Shown: one piece after another, positions 13,737 to 23,307 of the stretch
Layout: every line of letters begins with the position of its first letter
Position numbering within the stretch: position 1 is the stretch's first letter
NCBI RefSeq assembly: GCF_904846715.1
Contig: NZ_CAJHBU010000010.1
Location: forward strand, 56,919-120,918
DNA from: Psychrobacter vallis
GTDB lineage: Bacteria > Pseudomonadota > Gammaproteobacteria > Pseudomonadales > Moraxellaceae
Length of the DNA: 64,000 nucleotides
Direction of reading: 5' to 3'
The notes under the pieces: model-generated
Seen by the model: the letters and a program-made list of their open reading frames with translations, nothing else
Told to the model about the DNA's origin: nothing
Databases searched by the model: none
Made by a program: the position numbers and the translations under genes

Positions 13737-13940
13737 TTATTTGTCGTCTTCCATTAATGGGCTGTCGTACTGCTTGTTATCTTTAGCAACGTGATGCGGA
13801 TCATGATCGTCTGTTGCTCTTTCAGCAGCAGCAGGATTGACTTTTTGCAGCGCATCATCGGGTACGATACCGTTATTGTCATCCGCATCTTTTAATTTGT
13901 GCTCATCGACGATTTTTGACTGGTCATTTGGTAAGCTCAT
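13737..13940 (-). CDS. Small acidic disordered protein
   Basis: A 67-residue hydrophilic protein, MSLPNDQSKIVDEHKL onward, with no hydrophobic core and many Asp, Asn, His and Lys residues. The start at 13940 is preferred because AAGGA lies about six bases upstream; an ATG two codons earlier sits too close to it. It is the last of three consecutive minus-strand genes encoding similar small acidic proteins, each with its own ribosome site. The function is unknown; composition resembles hydrophilin-type or stress-associated disordered proteins, which is only a compositional likeness. Confidence 0.65.
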   Translation of the reverse strand: MSLPNDQSKIVDEHKLKDADDNNGIVPDDALQKVNPAAAERATDDHDPHHVAKDNKQYDSPLMEDDK

Positions 13941-14000
13941 CTTCATTCCTTAGTGTATATTCCCTGTTGATATGCATTCTTTCCAAGATGCCAATCTTTG

Positions 14001-14375
14001 CTATCTGTTGCTATTCTTTTGATCCGGATTTAGCACACGAGTCTGAGCATTATCAATATTGGCATAACGATTCAGATCGTTAATATTTAAACTGTCAGGG
14101 GCTTCACTACCGACAGTGTCTTCATTGATATTGTCGTCAAAACCATTGCCGCTTTGATCACGGCGATCAGGCTGACGGGCTGGATTGTCGTTATCATTGA
14201 CATGCTCTGAGTGGACTATTCCTTCTTCAAACGTATCAGTACCTTTATTTTCAGTAACGTTTTTTTCGAGCTCATCATGATTATTGGGATGAGTATTGAT
14301 CGTTTGAGTCTCATCAAAATTTTGCTCGGTTTCTGTAATACGAGTTTTGCTCAAAGCAGAATCTTTGGTTTCCAT
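14001..14375 (-). CDS. Small acidic disordered protein
   Basis: A 124-residue protein made almost wholly of Asp, Asn, Glu, Thr, Ser and Gln with hardly any hydrophobic clusters, so it is predicted to be intrinsically disordered and cytosolic. AAGGA lies about seven bases before the ATG. Near the C-terminus it carries DLNRYAN, which resembles DLNAYDL in the upstream neighbour at 14457, suggesting related C-terminal segments. It is the middle member of a three-gene row. No family was recognised. Confidence 0.68.
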   Translation of the reverse strand: METKDSALSKTRITETEQNFDETQTINTHPNNHDELEKNVTENKGTDTFEEGIVHSEHVNDNDNPARQPDRRDQSGNGFDDNINEDTVGSEAPDSLNINDLNRYANIDNAQTRVLNPDQKNSNR

Positions 14376-14456
14376 GGTCGTGTCCTTATAATTTTTATTT
14401 GTTGATGGCTCTTTATATAATTAAAGCGCTATAAATATTAACTATTAGTCTAATAT

Positions 14457-14708
14457 CTATTTGTTGCCGTCTTGGCTCAAATCATAAGCATTTAAATCTG
14501 CAACGTTTTTGCCACCTGCTGGCAAATCTTCTTCTTTACGAGGATCAACATAGACTTCATCAGTCTCTTGTGACGCTTGCTCAGGGCCATCTATGTTTGG
14601 CTGATTTTTTCGACCTTCATAGCTGTTTTTGGGGTTATCTGGATGTGCAGTAGCGGTATCTTGGATAGGCACTGCTTCTTCATCATTTGGATGGGTATTG
14701 TCTGTCAT
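14457..14708 (-). CDS. Small acidic disordered protein
   Basis: An 83-residue acidic, Pro/Asn/Glu-rich protein beginning MTDNTHPNDEEAVP and ending in a segment with GGKNVADLNAYDLSQDGNK. A GAGGA ribosome site lies about seven bases before the ATG. It is the first gene of the row of three small acidic proteins and is followed by its relatives on the same strand. No membrane segment, signal peptide or known motif is visible. The THPN sequence near its start also occurs in the 14001 protein, which supports a common origin. Confidence 0.68.
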   Translation of the reverse strand: MTDNTHPNDEEAVPIQDTATAHPDNPKNSYEGRKNQPNIDGPEQASQETDEVYVDPRKEEDLPAGGKNVADLNAYDLSQDGNK

Positions 14709-14916
14709 GGCAAATTCCTCGGGCTAATCAATTAAGAAATCAATGAAACAGGTATGACTATTATACGACTGCTATTGATGTTTTATAGATTTCCTCAAGT
14801 ATAGTTAGCATGCTGCAAGTCGTACCAGTGTACTGCCGTATCAATATGTGAATAAATGTGAGGTTACCAGACAGTTTGTAACTTTTATAGAGATGTTTTA
14901 ACTATTAATGCCTCAA

Positions 14917-15069
14917 CTATAGTCAATCTTAAATAAAGTGGATACACGATATCATGACGCAGGATTGGTACAAATTTTTCTTGCTTGCTGTGCCTGTGCA
15001 GCTTGATGCTACAAAAAATTCGTACCAATCCTGCTGTATCCTTTTTATATTGATCTGACTGTATTATAG
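14917..15069. repeat. Palindromic intergenic repeat, copy 2 (inverted orientation)
   Basis: The element starts CTATAGTCAATC and ends with ATTATAG. Nested arms pair: GGATAC (14940) with GTATCC (15035), and CAGGATTGGTAC (14960) with GTACCAATCCTG (15022). The core TTTTTCTTGCTTGCTGTGCC is the reverse complement of the core at 6569 and 27999. It could fold into a very long hairpin. It lies between the acidic-protein genes and ppk1. Confidence 0.8.
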
Positions 15070-15082
15070 AAACGCTTCAACC

Positions 15083-15123
15083 ATAAAATAAAAACCAAGT
15101 ACTAAGATTATCAGTACTTGGTT
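15083..15123 (-). terminator. Rho-independent terminator after ppk1
   Basis: AACCAAGTACT (15093-15103) pairs perfectly with AGTACTTGGTT (15113-15123), and on the minus strand the stem is followed by TTTTATTTTAT. It lies about 42 bases beyond the ppk1 stop. Confidence 0.85.
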
Positions 15124-15164
15124 AAATGCATACGCCTTCATGTTAGCCGATATTTTTGCAGCTG

Positions 15165-17423
15165 CTAAATAGGATCTTGTACATTATTAATGGTTTTTAA
15201 CAAGTACTCTTGGGCAATGTGCGGCGTCTCTCCGGCTGCTGGCTGTAACTGCTGCCAAACGCCCTTACCATCCAGTCTCCACGCTTGCGTGTTGTCTTTT
15301 AGATAGTTAAGTAGACCATCTTGATAAATCTGCTTAAACAGTTTTTTGTCCACAATCGGAAATGCCACTTCTACGCGATGAAATAAATTACGATCCATCC
15401 AATCAGCACTGCCACAATATAAACGCTCATCACCATCATTGTAGAAATAATAAATACGCGTGTGCTCCAAGAATCGACCAATAACAGAGCGTACAGTAAT
15501 GTTTTCAGACAACCCTTTGACTTGCGGGCGTAGACAACACATTGAACGTAAAATCAGCTCAATTTTGACACCTGCTTGTGACGCATCGTATAGCTTGTCA
15601 ATCAGGCGACGCTCAGTTAGGGCATTGACCTTGATAATAATATGGGCGCGCTTGCCTGCCTTTGCATGAGTAATTTCATCATCAATAAAGCTCATCAATT
15701 TGTCGTGCAAGGTAAATGGCGCATGCAGTAGTTTTTTGAGGTTGGCGGGTTTGCCCATACCTGTCAGCTCTTGGAAGATATTGTGTACGTCTTCTGAAAT
15801 ATCAGAATCGGCACTAAATAAACCGTAATCGGTATACACTTTGGCATTGGCAGCATGATAGTTGCCTGTCCCTAAGTGCACATAGCGACGAATGCGATCG
15901 TCCTCACGGCGCACGATGAGCATTAGTTTTGCATGGGTTTTGTAGCCGACGATACCATACACCACGACTGCGCCAGCTTCTTGTAGATAGTTGGCAACAG
16001 CGATATTGGAGGCTTCATCGAAGCGGGCACGTAGCTCGATGACGGCAGTAACTTCTTTACCATTTCGAGCAGCAGCAGCCAGCGCTTTGACGATTTCTGA
16101 GTTGGTGCCTGAGCGGTATAGTGTTTGCTTAATGGCGAGCACTTTTGGGTCACTGGCCGCTTGCCAAAGCAGGTTAATAATTGGCGAAAACGCGTGAAAC
16201 GGATGGTGTACCAGCACATCATTTTTGCGCATGGCGGCAAACATGCTGGTCGCTTTGTCTAGTTTGTCCATCTCACGGCGAAACTCTTTTGGTATCACGT
16301 GAGTAAAAGGCTGATAACGCAGTGCTGGAATATTAAAATCAAACAGCAAACGCGTTAAATTGACAGGCCCATTGACTCGGTACAGTTGATTGTCATGTAA
16401 TTCAAACTCGTTGAGCAAATAATCACTAATAGGTGTCGGACAATCGGCTGTGACCTCTAACCGCACTTTGTCACCAAACCGGCGGTTTTCCAGCTCACCT
16501 TCTAGCGCTTTGGCAATATCTTCGACATCATCGGCCAAATCCAAATCAGCATTACGGGTCAGTCTGAATTGATGACAACCCGTGACGTTCATCCCAGGAA
16601 ACAGCTCGCCAATATGCTCATGAATAATGGCTGATAGCATGACGTGATGCTCTTTGCCACCCGTCAGCTCATCAGGCAGGCGAATCACACGCGGCAGACT
16701 ACGCGGCGCTGGTACAATCGCTAAATTGATATCGCGACCAAAAGCGTCTTTGCCTTCTAAAGTGGCGATAAAGTTTAGACTCTTATTGACCAAACGCGGA
16801 AATGGATGGGCAGGATCGATGCTAATCGGTGTCAATACTGGCGATACTTGTTCTGTAAAGTAGCGTTTCATCCAAGCCGATTGCTCAGCATTGAGCTCAT
16901 CACGTTTGAGATAACGGATGTCTTCGAGGGCAAGTGCAGGCAAAACATCTTCGTTAAGAATGCGATATTGCTCAGCAATGGCAGCGTGCGTTATGGTGGA
17001 TATCTCGTTGAGTACTTCACTTGGACGCATACCGTGAGCGCTGGTCGACACATCGCCCATATTGAGCTTTTGCATAATACCCGCAACGCGTATCTCAAAA
17101 AACTCATCGATATTGGATGAAAAAATAATCAAGAAAAACAAACGCTCAAGTAGCGGATGGCGAGGACTGGCCGCTTGTGCTAAGACACGTAGATGAAACT
17201 GTAATAACGACAAATCGCGATTGATATAGCTGCTGGGTGAATAGCTGCCATCCTCTGAGCGTTGCCAAGCAACCTGCGTTGACTGTTCAATGCTATTCTC
17301 TTGTTTATTGCTAAGTTTTATTTCAGTGTTGCACGCGCTATCGGCGGTATCATTGATATCACTCATGTCATTATTCTCATTACTGTCGCCCTCATTGCTC
17401 TGCTTGCCATACGCCTCTGCCAC
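15165..17423 (-). CDS. ppk1: Polyphosphate kinase 1
   Basis: Synthesises inorganic polyphosphate from ATP, a store linked to stress survival. The product is 752 residues, longer than the typical 690, because of an acidic, Asn/Asp-rich N-terminal tail of about 65 residues before [16 protein letters not shown]. The autophosphorylated His lies in [10 protein letters not shown], followed by HLGTGNYH; the second catalytic His is in [20 protein letters not shown] and [16 protein letters not shown] are also diagnostic. The start is GTG at 17421-17423, chosen for the GGGAG ribosome site about seven bases upstream; a later ATG at residue 20 is possible. It ends in a strong terminator. Confidence 0.96.
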   Translation of the reverse strand: MAEAYGKQSNEGDSNENNDMSDINDTADSACNTEIKLSNKQENSIEQSTQVAWQRSEDGSYSPSSYINRDLSLLQFHLRVLAQAASPRHPLLERLFFLIIFSSNIDEFFEIRVAGIMQKLNMGDVSTSAHGMRPSEVLNEISTITHAAIAEQYRILNEDVLPALALEDIRYLKRDELNAEQSAWMKRYFTEQVSPVLTPISIDPAHPFPRLVNKSLNFIATLEGKDAFGRDINLAIVPAPRSLPRVIRLPDELTGGKEHHVMLSAIIHEHIGELFPGMNVTGCHQFRLTRNADLDLADDVEDIAKALEGELENRRFGDKVRLEVTADCPTPISDYLLNEFELHDNQLYRVNGPVNLTRLLFDFNIPALRYQPFTHVIPKEFRREMDKLDKATSMFAAMRKNDVLVHHPFHAFSPIINLLWQAASDPKVLAIKQTLYRSGTNSEIVKALAAAARNGKEVTAVIELRARFDEASNIAVANYLQEAGAVVVYGIVGYKTHAKLMLIVRREDDRIRRYVHLGTGNYHAANAKVYTDYGLFSADSDISEDVHNIFQELTGMGKPANLKKLLHAPFTLHDKLMSFIDDEITHAKAGKRAHIIIKVNALTERRLIDKLYDASQAGVKIELILRSMCCLRPQVKGLSENITVRSVIGRFLEHTRIYYFYNDGDERLYCGSADWMDRNLFHRVEVAFPIVDKKLFKQIYQDGLLNYLKDNTQAWRLDGKGVWQQLQPAAGETPHIAQEYLLKTINNVQDPI

Positions 17424-17583
17424 GTTACTACTCCCTTTGCGTTATCGATACGTCATTATCTTTTACGTCAATGCTTTGTTATGTCAATGCTTTGAATCGC
17501 TTTTACTTCAGTCTTTCTTATAACAGCTATTTATGACAAAACGCACCATCACTACTCAAACCTCACCATATTCAAATGCTCAT

Positions 17584-18270
17584 TCATGCAGATTGTGGTA
17601 ATGCAGCGTTTTTCATACGTTTTTTGATAATACGTTGTTTGTTACGCAGGCTTCTATCGCCTTGATTGTCTTGATAATATTTTGGATTGGTCAGCATGGC
17701 GATGAGCAAGGCAGATTCGTCACGATTGAGGTTGTCTGCAGATTTGTCAAAGTAATGCTGAGCCGCCGCCTCGATACCATAAATACCAGTACCAAACTCT
17801 GCTACATTGAGATACGCGGTCAAGATACGCGTCTTATCCCAAAATGTTTCAATCATTAGCGTGATAACCGCTTCTTCGGCTTTACGAACGTAGGAACGAT
17901 GCGAGGTCAAAAATAGATTTTTTGCCAGTTGTTGCGTAATTGTTGAACCACCCGCAGACATCTTCCCTGTCTCTTCGTTTTTCTTTTGGGCTGCTTTGAT
18001 ACCTTTAAAATCAAAGCCACTGTGCTGACTAAATGTCGAGTCTTCACTCACGATCGCCGCTTGTTTGGCAGATTTTGCAATATCATCGTACTCCACCCAC
18101 GTTTGTGTGACATCGCCACCTGTCATACGATGGGTCAGCATAAACATACTGTTATTAATAGGCTGTGTTTTCCAAATTAATAGTAGGCCTGCGACCAATA
18201 TATGGAATGCGACGACCAACAACATTATTGCCAGTAATAGTCGTTTGATAAATTTGCTAAAACTTGCCAT
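17584..18270 (-). CDS. mtgA: Monofunctional biosynthetic peptidoglycan transglycosylase
   Basis: Inner-membrane glycosyltransferase (GT51) that polymerises lipid II into glycan strands. From the start MASFSKFIKRLLL the protein is 228 residues, close to the family size, with one transmembrane segment at about residues 8-32. GT51 motifs are present: catalytic Glu in VSEDSTFSQHSGFDFKGI, GGSTITQQLAKNLFL, the RKAEEAVITLMIE block and YLNVAEFGTGIYGIEAAAQ. An in-frame ATG at 18357 would add 29 hydrophobic residues and a second membrane segment; no ribosome site supports it strongly, so both remain possible. The transpeptidase domain of bifunctional PBPs is absent. Confidence 0.93.
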   Translation of the reverse strand: MASFSKFIKRLLLAIMLLVVAFHILVAGLLLIWKTQPINNSMFMLTHRMTGGDVTQTWVEYDDIAKSAKQAAIVSEDSTFSQHSGFDFKGIKAAQKKNEETGKMSAGGSTITQQLAKNLFLTSHRSYVRKAEEAVITLMIETFWDKTRILTAYLNVAEFGTGIYGIEAAAQHYFDKSADNLNRDESALLIAMLTNPKYYQDNQGDRSLRNKQRIIKKRMKNAALPQSA

Positions 18271-18520
18271 GCGAGATATCCAAGTGATTAAAAAGCCAAG
18301 AAGATGAAACAATAAAATGAAATAAGCCGCTATCGATAAAAAACGTAGGCCAGTCATGATAAATGAGTAATTAAAAACAGTAGGTCATCTTACCTAATCT
18401 CACAATCGCTGTCATTATTTACCCCATTTCTTTATGATGTTATAAAGGACAAACAATATTCAACTTTTTTGCGTCTCCAAATTAGCGCTGTGCGACACAT
18501 GTAAATATAAGAGAATAAAT

Positions 18521-18919
18521 ATGCACAATGACAATGTATACCATGACAATATGCACAATGGCAGTATTTGCGATGAGAGCACTATTACCACTCATATTCA
18601 TCACAACGGTATTCACCATAACGATATCAAAGCATTGCGAGATCATATTATTTTGGCAAGTCCTAATTTAGGTGCGGCTGAAAATACCGATAAATGGTGG
18701 CTATTGGGTACGTCTGGCTGTCATTTATGTGACATCGCTGAGCAAATTATCATGCAGTTTCAAGCGGTACAGCCCATTACTTATAAAAACGTCGATATTG
18801 CTGATTTTGATGAGCCACTAATGATGGCGTTTGCCACCACCATCCCAGTTATTTTAACGCCATCCAAACGCTTGAATTATCCGTTTTCAGTCATGGATTT
18901 ACAGCAATTATTGACTTAA
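18521..18919 (+). CDS. Glutaredoxin-like (DUF836-type) protein
   Basis: A 132-residue protein whose C-terminal 80 residues match small glutaredoxin-like proteins: a strand ending in GTSGCHLCDIAE with a CxxC-type redox pair, a helix, the strand ITYKNVDIADFDEP and the cis-Pro region ATTIPVIL. The N-terminal 40 residues are His/Asn/Asp-rich with several Met-His-Asn repeats and may be a non-conserved tail, so a later start cannot be excluded. It is 41 bases upstream of lldD and may be in one transcript with it. Confidence 0.78.
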   Translation: MHNDNVYHDNMHNGSICDESTITTHIHHNGIHHNDIKALRDHIILASPNLGAAENTDKWWLLGTSGCHLCDIAEQIIMQFQAVQPITYKNVDIADFDEPLMMAFATTIPVILTPSKRLNYPFSVMDLQQLLT

Positions 18920-18960
18920 AAACAATATTTCTATCACCAGTATTTTATATTGAGACCTAT

Positions 18961-20148
18961 ATGAAAAATTTAGAAAAAGTCACCGAAATTGAAGACTTGC
19001 GGCGAGTCGCTGAACGCAAAGTTCCACGCATGTTTTATGATTATGTCGATTCAGGCTCATGGACTGAGACCACATATCGTAACAATGAAAGCGACTTTGA
19101 TCGGATTAAACTGCGCCAACGTGTACTGGTCAATATGGACAATCGTAGTCTAGAAACGACCATGATTGGCGAGCGGGTCAAGCTGCCAGTCGCTATCGCG
19201 CCAACGGGATTTACTGGCATGATGTGGGCAGATGGCGAGATTAAAGCGGCGCAGGCAGCAGAAACGTTCGGTGTGCCTTTTTCTTTATCGACCATGAGTA
19301 TCTGCTCTATCGAGGATATCGCTACCCATACCAGCAAGCCGTTTTGGTTTCAATTGTACGTGATGCGCGATCAGGCCTTTATGGCCAATCTGATTCGCCG
19401 TGCTAAAGAGGCGAATTGCTCCGCGCTTATTTTGACTGCTGATTTACAAGTACTCGGTCAACGACATAAAGACATTAAAAACGGTCTGTCTGCCCCGCCC
19501 AAACCGACACTGGCCAATATCCTCAATCTCATGACCAAACCTGAATGGTGCCTAAACATGCTGGGCACTAAAAGACGTACGTTTGGCAATATCGTCGGTC
19601 ATGCAAAAAACGTTGCGGATCTCTCTTCCTTGTCTGCGTGGACAGCAGAACAGTTTGATCCCGCTCTCAGCTGGGACGATGTCGCCCGTATCAAAGACAT
19701 GTGGGGCGGCAAACTGATTATCAAAGGTATCATGGAACCTGAAGACGCTATTTTGGCCGCGCGTAGCGGTGCGGATGCGCTGGTGGTGTCGAACCATGGT
19801 GGTCGGCAATTAGATGGTGCGCTCTCCTCTATTTCAGCCCTAGCAGATATCGTACAAGCAGTGCATGCCGAAAACAGCGATATTGAAGTATGGCTCGACA
19901 GTGGCATTCGCTCCGGTCAGGATGTGCTAAAAGCCATATCCCTAGGCGCAAAAGGTACGATGATCGGTCGCGCTTTTCTTTATGGGCTGGGTGCATATGG
20001 CGAAGATGGGGTGCGCCGCGCACTGGAAATCATTTATAAAGAGTGTGATATATCAATGGCATTCTGTGGCCATACCGACATCAATAACGTCACGGATGAT
20101 ATCTTGGTGAAAGGGACTTATGAAAACCTTAAAACGAATCATCCATAA
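18961..20148 (+). CDS. lldD: L-lactate dehydrogenase, FMN-dependent (quinone-linked)
   Basis: Oxidises L-lactate to pyruvate at the inner face of the membrane, passing electrons to the quinone pool. The 395-residue product has the alpha-hydroxy-acid oxidase TIM barrel: FYDYVDSGSWTE, LPVAIAPTGFTGM, FQLYVMRDQ, the Lys of LIIKGIMEPEDA, the catalytic His in VSNHGGRQLDGA and the FMN-phosphate site GSGIRSG-like DSGIRSGQDVLKA and GAKGTMIGRAFLYGLG. Size and motifs fit LldD better than glycolate or mandelate oxidase, although the exact substrate is inferred. No lactate permease or LldR regulator is adjacent. Confidence 0.88.
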   Translation: MKNLEKVTEIEDLRRVAERKVPRMFYDYVDSGSWTETTYRNNESDFDRIKLRQRVLVNMDNRSLETTMIGERVKLPVAIAPTGFTGMMWADGEIKAAQAAETFGVPFSLSTMSICSIEDIATHTSKPFWFQLYVMRDQAFMANLIRRAKEANCSALILTADLQVLGQRHKDIKNGLSAPPKPTLANILNLMTKPEWCLNMLGTKRRTFGNIVGHAKNVADLSSLSAWTAEQFDPALSWDDVARIKDMWGGKLIIKGIMEPEDAILAARSGADALVVSNHGGRQLDGALSSISALADIVQAVHAENSDIEVWLDSGIRSGQDVLKAISLGAKGTMIGRAFLYGLGAYGEDGVRRALEIIYKECDISMAFCGHTDINNVTDDILVKGTYENLKTNHP

Positions 20149-20262
20149 AAACCATCCTCTTTTAAGTGATGATTTCATGCTTATTGATAACATGTTCTGA
20201 GCATACCCTTTATACTCTACCTATAATCTTTACTGATAATCTTTCATTTATAGTTAACTTTT

Positions 20263-21267
20263 ATGACCATTCAACAATTATTAAAAACAGCACCCGTGAC
20301 CACTTTGCTACTCATCAGCTTTATTGGATTATTTATCATCCAAATATTCACAGGGGTCGATGCCAACAATCCATCGACTGAAGCACTGTTAAAATGGGGC
20401 GCTAATGCCTTGCCTTTTACCATGGGTGATGAGCCGTGGCGATTGGTCAGCAGTGCATTTTTGCATATTGGCCTTATGCATTTATTGTTTAATGGTTTTG
20501 CTATGTACTTCTTTGGACAAGTTGCCGAGCCGATGTTTGGCTCAGCCAAGTTTTTGGCATTGTTTTTATTGGCGGCAATCGGTGGCAATTTACTCAATAG
20601 TTATGTCACGTGGCAGGATATCTTGGCAGGTACTGGGCAACCGGGATTATCGGCGGGCGCTTCTGGTGGCATTATGGGTATTGGGGCGGCGTTATTGATA
20701 GCAGCGCTGTTTAAAATATCGGTTAATGGCATGATGCTCAATTTAAGGAGCTTGATATTTATTATGGGCATTAACCTCGTCTATGGTTTTGCTGTGCCGG
20801 GTATTGATAATGCAGGTCATATTGGCGGTGCTATTACTGGCTTGGTAATTGCGCTGGCTTTCGCAATAGCCTACCGTCAGCGTATGACTGTCACTTTGCA
20901 AAACGTCCTTGTGCCTCAGACAGACTATCAAAATAACAATCAACTCGACACTCAAAACTCCTATCAAACTGATTATGAGGATAATGACCAAACCGACTAT
21001 GCAACCAGCCACATCGATCAGCCGTCCGACCCTGATGCTTATTCGACCAGTAGCTCTGCCGAGTTTGACACTCGTATTGACATAAATTTGGATACACCTA
21101 CCAACGCCGCGCACACCAGTACCATTCAACAACAAGCACCTGCCAAACCTTCATTTATTTGGACACTGCTCCCTTGGATGGTAATGCTGTTAATCAGTAT
21201 GGGCTTTGTCTGGTGGTGGCAAGATATTCACTATCAAATCATACAAGTATTAAAAACCATTGAGTAA
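20263..21267 (+). CDS. Rhomboid family intramembrane serine protease
   Basis: Polytopic inner-membrane protease. The rhomboid core spans about residues 10-205: the HIGLMHLLFN signature on the second helix, the catalytic Ser in GASGGIMG and the catalytic His in GHIGGAITG. After the core comes an unusual hydrophilic stretch of about 85 residues rich in Asp, Gln, Asn, Thr and Tyr, then one more hydrophobic segment (FIWTLLPWMVMLLISMGFVW). The 334-residue length exceeds the usual 200-280 because of this insert. Substrates are not predictable. It is followed by an outer-membrane protein gene but with a 127-base gap. Confidence 0.9.
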   Translation: MTIQQLLKTAPVTTLLLISFIGLFIIQIFTGVDANNPSTEALLKWGANALPFTMGDEPWRLVSSAFLHIGLMHLLFNGFAMYFFGQVAEPMFGSAKFLALFLLAAIGGNLLNSYVTWQDILAGTGQPGLSAGASGGIMGIGAALLIAALFKISVNGMMLNLRSLIFIMGINLVYGFAVPGIDNAGHIGGAITGLVIALAFAIAYRQRMTVTLQNVLVPQTDYQNNNQLDTQNSYQTDYEDNDQTDYATSHIDQPSDPDAYSTSSSAEFDTRIDINLDTPTNAAHTSTIQQQAPAKPSFIWTLLPWMVMLLISMGFVWWWQDIHYQIIQVLKTIE

Positions 21268-21394
21268 ATGGTCATACTTATTTATCATGACAAAACCGCT
21301 CATAAAAACAGCCTATTTATTTAGATTACCTTACTCTATCGCTTCTGCTTGATGATACTATCCAACCATTCCTACTCACTCACGAGACTCTATT

Positions 21395-22210
21395 ATGTTT
21401 AAATTTGCAGCGCTACCTACTATCTCTACGCGCACTTTGCTTGGCGCGATGACGGCTACTGCGTTATTCAGTGTGGCTAGCGTTTCTCATGCTATTCCTT
21501 TTCTTAATAAAAACTTACCGACCGACCAAGATGCCGAACTAAGCGTTGGGGTAAATGTCATGACGGTAAAATCAGCCTATGATTTGGAAGACAGTACCGA
21601 GGTGCAGGTATTGCCAGGTGCATTTTATGACAACAATAAGTTCTATGTACGCGGTGCGCAAGCGGGTGCTTATCTTATCAATGACGGCACCAATCAGCTA
21701 TCGGCCTACGCCAAACTTGCTGGCTCTGAGTTTGATCCTGATGATGCCAATGGCGCACTTCAAGGTCTTGATGAGCGTAAAGCCTCAGCAGAGGCTGGTC
21801 TGAGCTATCAACGCCGTACCGCTATTGGCGGTATCCGTGCTCAGTATGGAGCTGATGTGTTAGACCGTAGTGGTGGCAATACTGGGCGCTTGACTTATCT
21901 TGCCAGAATCAGCAAAGACAAGCTAACTGTCTATCCAAGCTTTGGCTTTGAGTATCATGATGCTGATTATAATGAATACTATTATGGCGTCAGTGAGGAA
22001 GAGTCAACCAAGACGGGTGTTGCCGCTTATAAATCTAATTCGAGCTTGAACCCTTATGTCAATATCAGCGCCAACTATGACTTTAATGATAATTGGGCAG
22101 GATTTGCCAATCAAAGCTTAAGTTATTTGTCAAATGAGCAATATGATAGCCCGATGGTAGATTCACGTACTGAGGCAACGACGACGCTTGGTTTGCTTTA
22201 TAAGTTCTAG
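21395..22210 (+). CDS. MipA/OmpV family outer membrane protein
   Basis: A 271-residue exported protein with an N-terminal signal region ending near SVASVSHA and a beta-rich mature part ending in the outer-membrane motif TTLGLLYKF. The YYGVSEEES segment with its following TGVAAYKSNSSLNPYV block is characteristic of MipA/OmpV proteins, which include a scaffold protein for murein synthases and other uncharacterised porin-like barrels. Neighbouring rhomboid and downstream genes give no functional hint. The call is to family level only. Confidence 0.8.
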   Translation: MFKFAALPTISTRTLLGAMTATALFSVASVSHAIPFLNKNLPTDQDAELSVGVNVMTVKSAYDLEDSTEVQVLPGAFYDNNKFYVRGAQAGAYLINDGTNQLSAYAKLAGSEFDPDDANGALQGLDERKASAEAGLSYQRRTAIGGIRAQYGADVLDRSGGNTGRLTYLARISKDKLTVYPSFGFEYHDADYNEYYYGVSEEESTKTGVAAYKSNSSLNPYVNISANYDFNDNWAGFANQSLSYLSNEQYDSPMVDSRTEATTTLGLLYKF

Positions 22211-22283
22211 AGTTTTTGATAGTTTTGATGTGAAAAGGCTGAGCGTTTTGCTTGGCTTTTTAATATTTCATTTTGGAGTAATT

Positions 22284-23060
22284 ATGATGAAACTTATTGA
22301 TGTAATGAAAAATGATTTCGAAGAATTTCACGAAAATCGTAAGATCGAACGTGCTAAGAATTTTACAGAAATGACTGGAATGCATGTTAATCATAATGAG
22401 TATCCAGCTTATTTCTTTGGTGACCTTAATGCAAAATTTGTACTGATCCATCTTAATCCAAAGCAAAAAGATAATAAGTCTGATGAATATGAAGGTAAAT
22501 TAAAATATACCGACTTCAAAGAGTATTTTAACTTTCATCAAAATTTTGGAAATTTTCACTATAGTAATTTGATACCAAAGAGAAGCAAATCAAGGTTTGA
22601 CTCTAAGCAGATCAGGTTTATAAAACCTTTTAATATAATAGATTTAAGCGATAAGGATGACTATATAAACCTTGAAAGAGTAATAGATAAAAAATTACAA
22701 CTTGAGTTAGTGCCTTTTGGTTCAGACGCATTTAAAACGAGTCTAATGAATAAAGAAACATTGAATCCTTATATTGATTTACTTCTGGATACAATTACTC
22801 AGCAAAAACGTGATTATATTATTTTCTGTGGGAAAGTATTTGAAAGCTTACTACAAGACTATATTGTAGAAAAACAGGATCACACTTTTTGGTTACCAAA
22901 AAAAGATAAGACTACTGCAAAAAATAAGTCCAACTTTTCCAATATAGTTTTAGAATTTAATAGCCATAAAATACAAGCGGGCATTGCCCATTCTTTTGCA
23001 CAACAAGGTCTAAACATGGATGAATATGGTAAAAAATGTTGTGAACTTTACGAGCACTAG
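22284..23060 (+). CDS. Hypothetical protein with weak uracil-DNA-glycosylase-like motifs
   Basis: A 258-residue soluble protein. The start at 22284 (or the adjacent ATG 22287) is preferred to an upstream frame overlapping the previous gene because GGAG lies 5-8 bases before it. The gene is visibly more AT-rich than its neighbours, with many Lys, Asn, Asp, Ile and Phe codons, suggesting transfer. YFFGDLNAKFVLIHLNP followed by LELVPFGSDAF, IIFCGKVFESLL and a late AHSFAQQG segment follow the order seen in UDG-superfamily hypothetical proteins (motif with NPG-like end, then ELVPY-S, then late motif). This is a pattern impression, not an established assignment. Confidence 0.72.
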   Translation: MMKLIDVMKNDFEEFHENRKIERAKNFTEMTGMHVNHNEYPAYFFGDLNAKFVLIHLNPKQKDNKSDEYEGKLKYTDFKEYFNFHQNFGNFHYSNLIPKRSKSRFDSKQIRFIKPFNIIDLSDKDDYINLERVIDKKLQLELVPFGSDAFKTSLMNKETLNPYIDLLLDTITQQKRDYIIFCGKVFESLLQDYIVEKQDHTFWLPKKDKTTAKNKSNFSNIVLEFNSHKIQAGIAHSFAQQGLNMDEYGKKCCELYEH

Positions 23061-23246
23061 CTTTCCTGCTCATTGTTATCAGAACAAATACTTTGTCAAA
23101 AGGCGCTAAGCAAAATATCTAAAACTCATGTAGGGCATTATTAAGATACACCCTTCATAGTACTAGTGCGTGGAAAGACTCTGAGACTAGATGTAATAAA
23201 AGAACAAAAAAGTACTCATAAACGATATCGATTATAAAATCACAAC

Positions 23247-23284
23247 CAAAAAAAAGACCTCACCACTCGGCAAGGTCTTTTTTT
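23247..23284 (-). terminator. Rho-independent terminator after fumC
   Basis: AAAAAGACCT (23251-23260) pairs with AGGTCTTTTT (from 23273) around a 12-base loop, with A and T tracts flanking the stem on both sides. It lies 24 bases past the fumC stop and could also act on the upstream plus-strand gene. Confidence 0.82.
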
Positions 23285-23307
23285 ACTCTAAGAAAGCATT
23301 AAATAAC

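Noticed and set aside
20743..21135. Minus-strand open frame of 130 codons inside the rhomboid gene
   Set aside because: It is a shadow of the real frame: the long low-complexity Ile/Val-rich product is the antisense of the Asp/Asn-rich insert.
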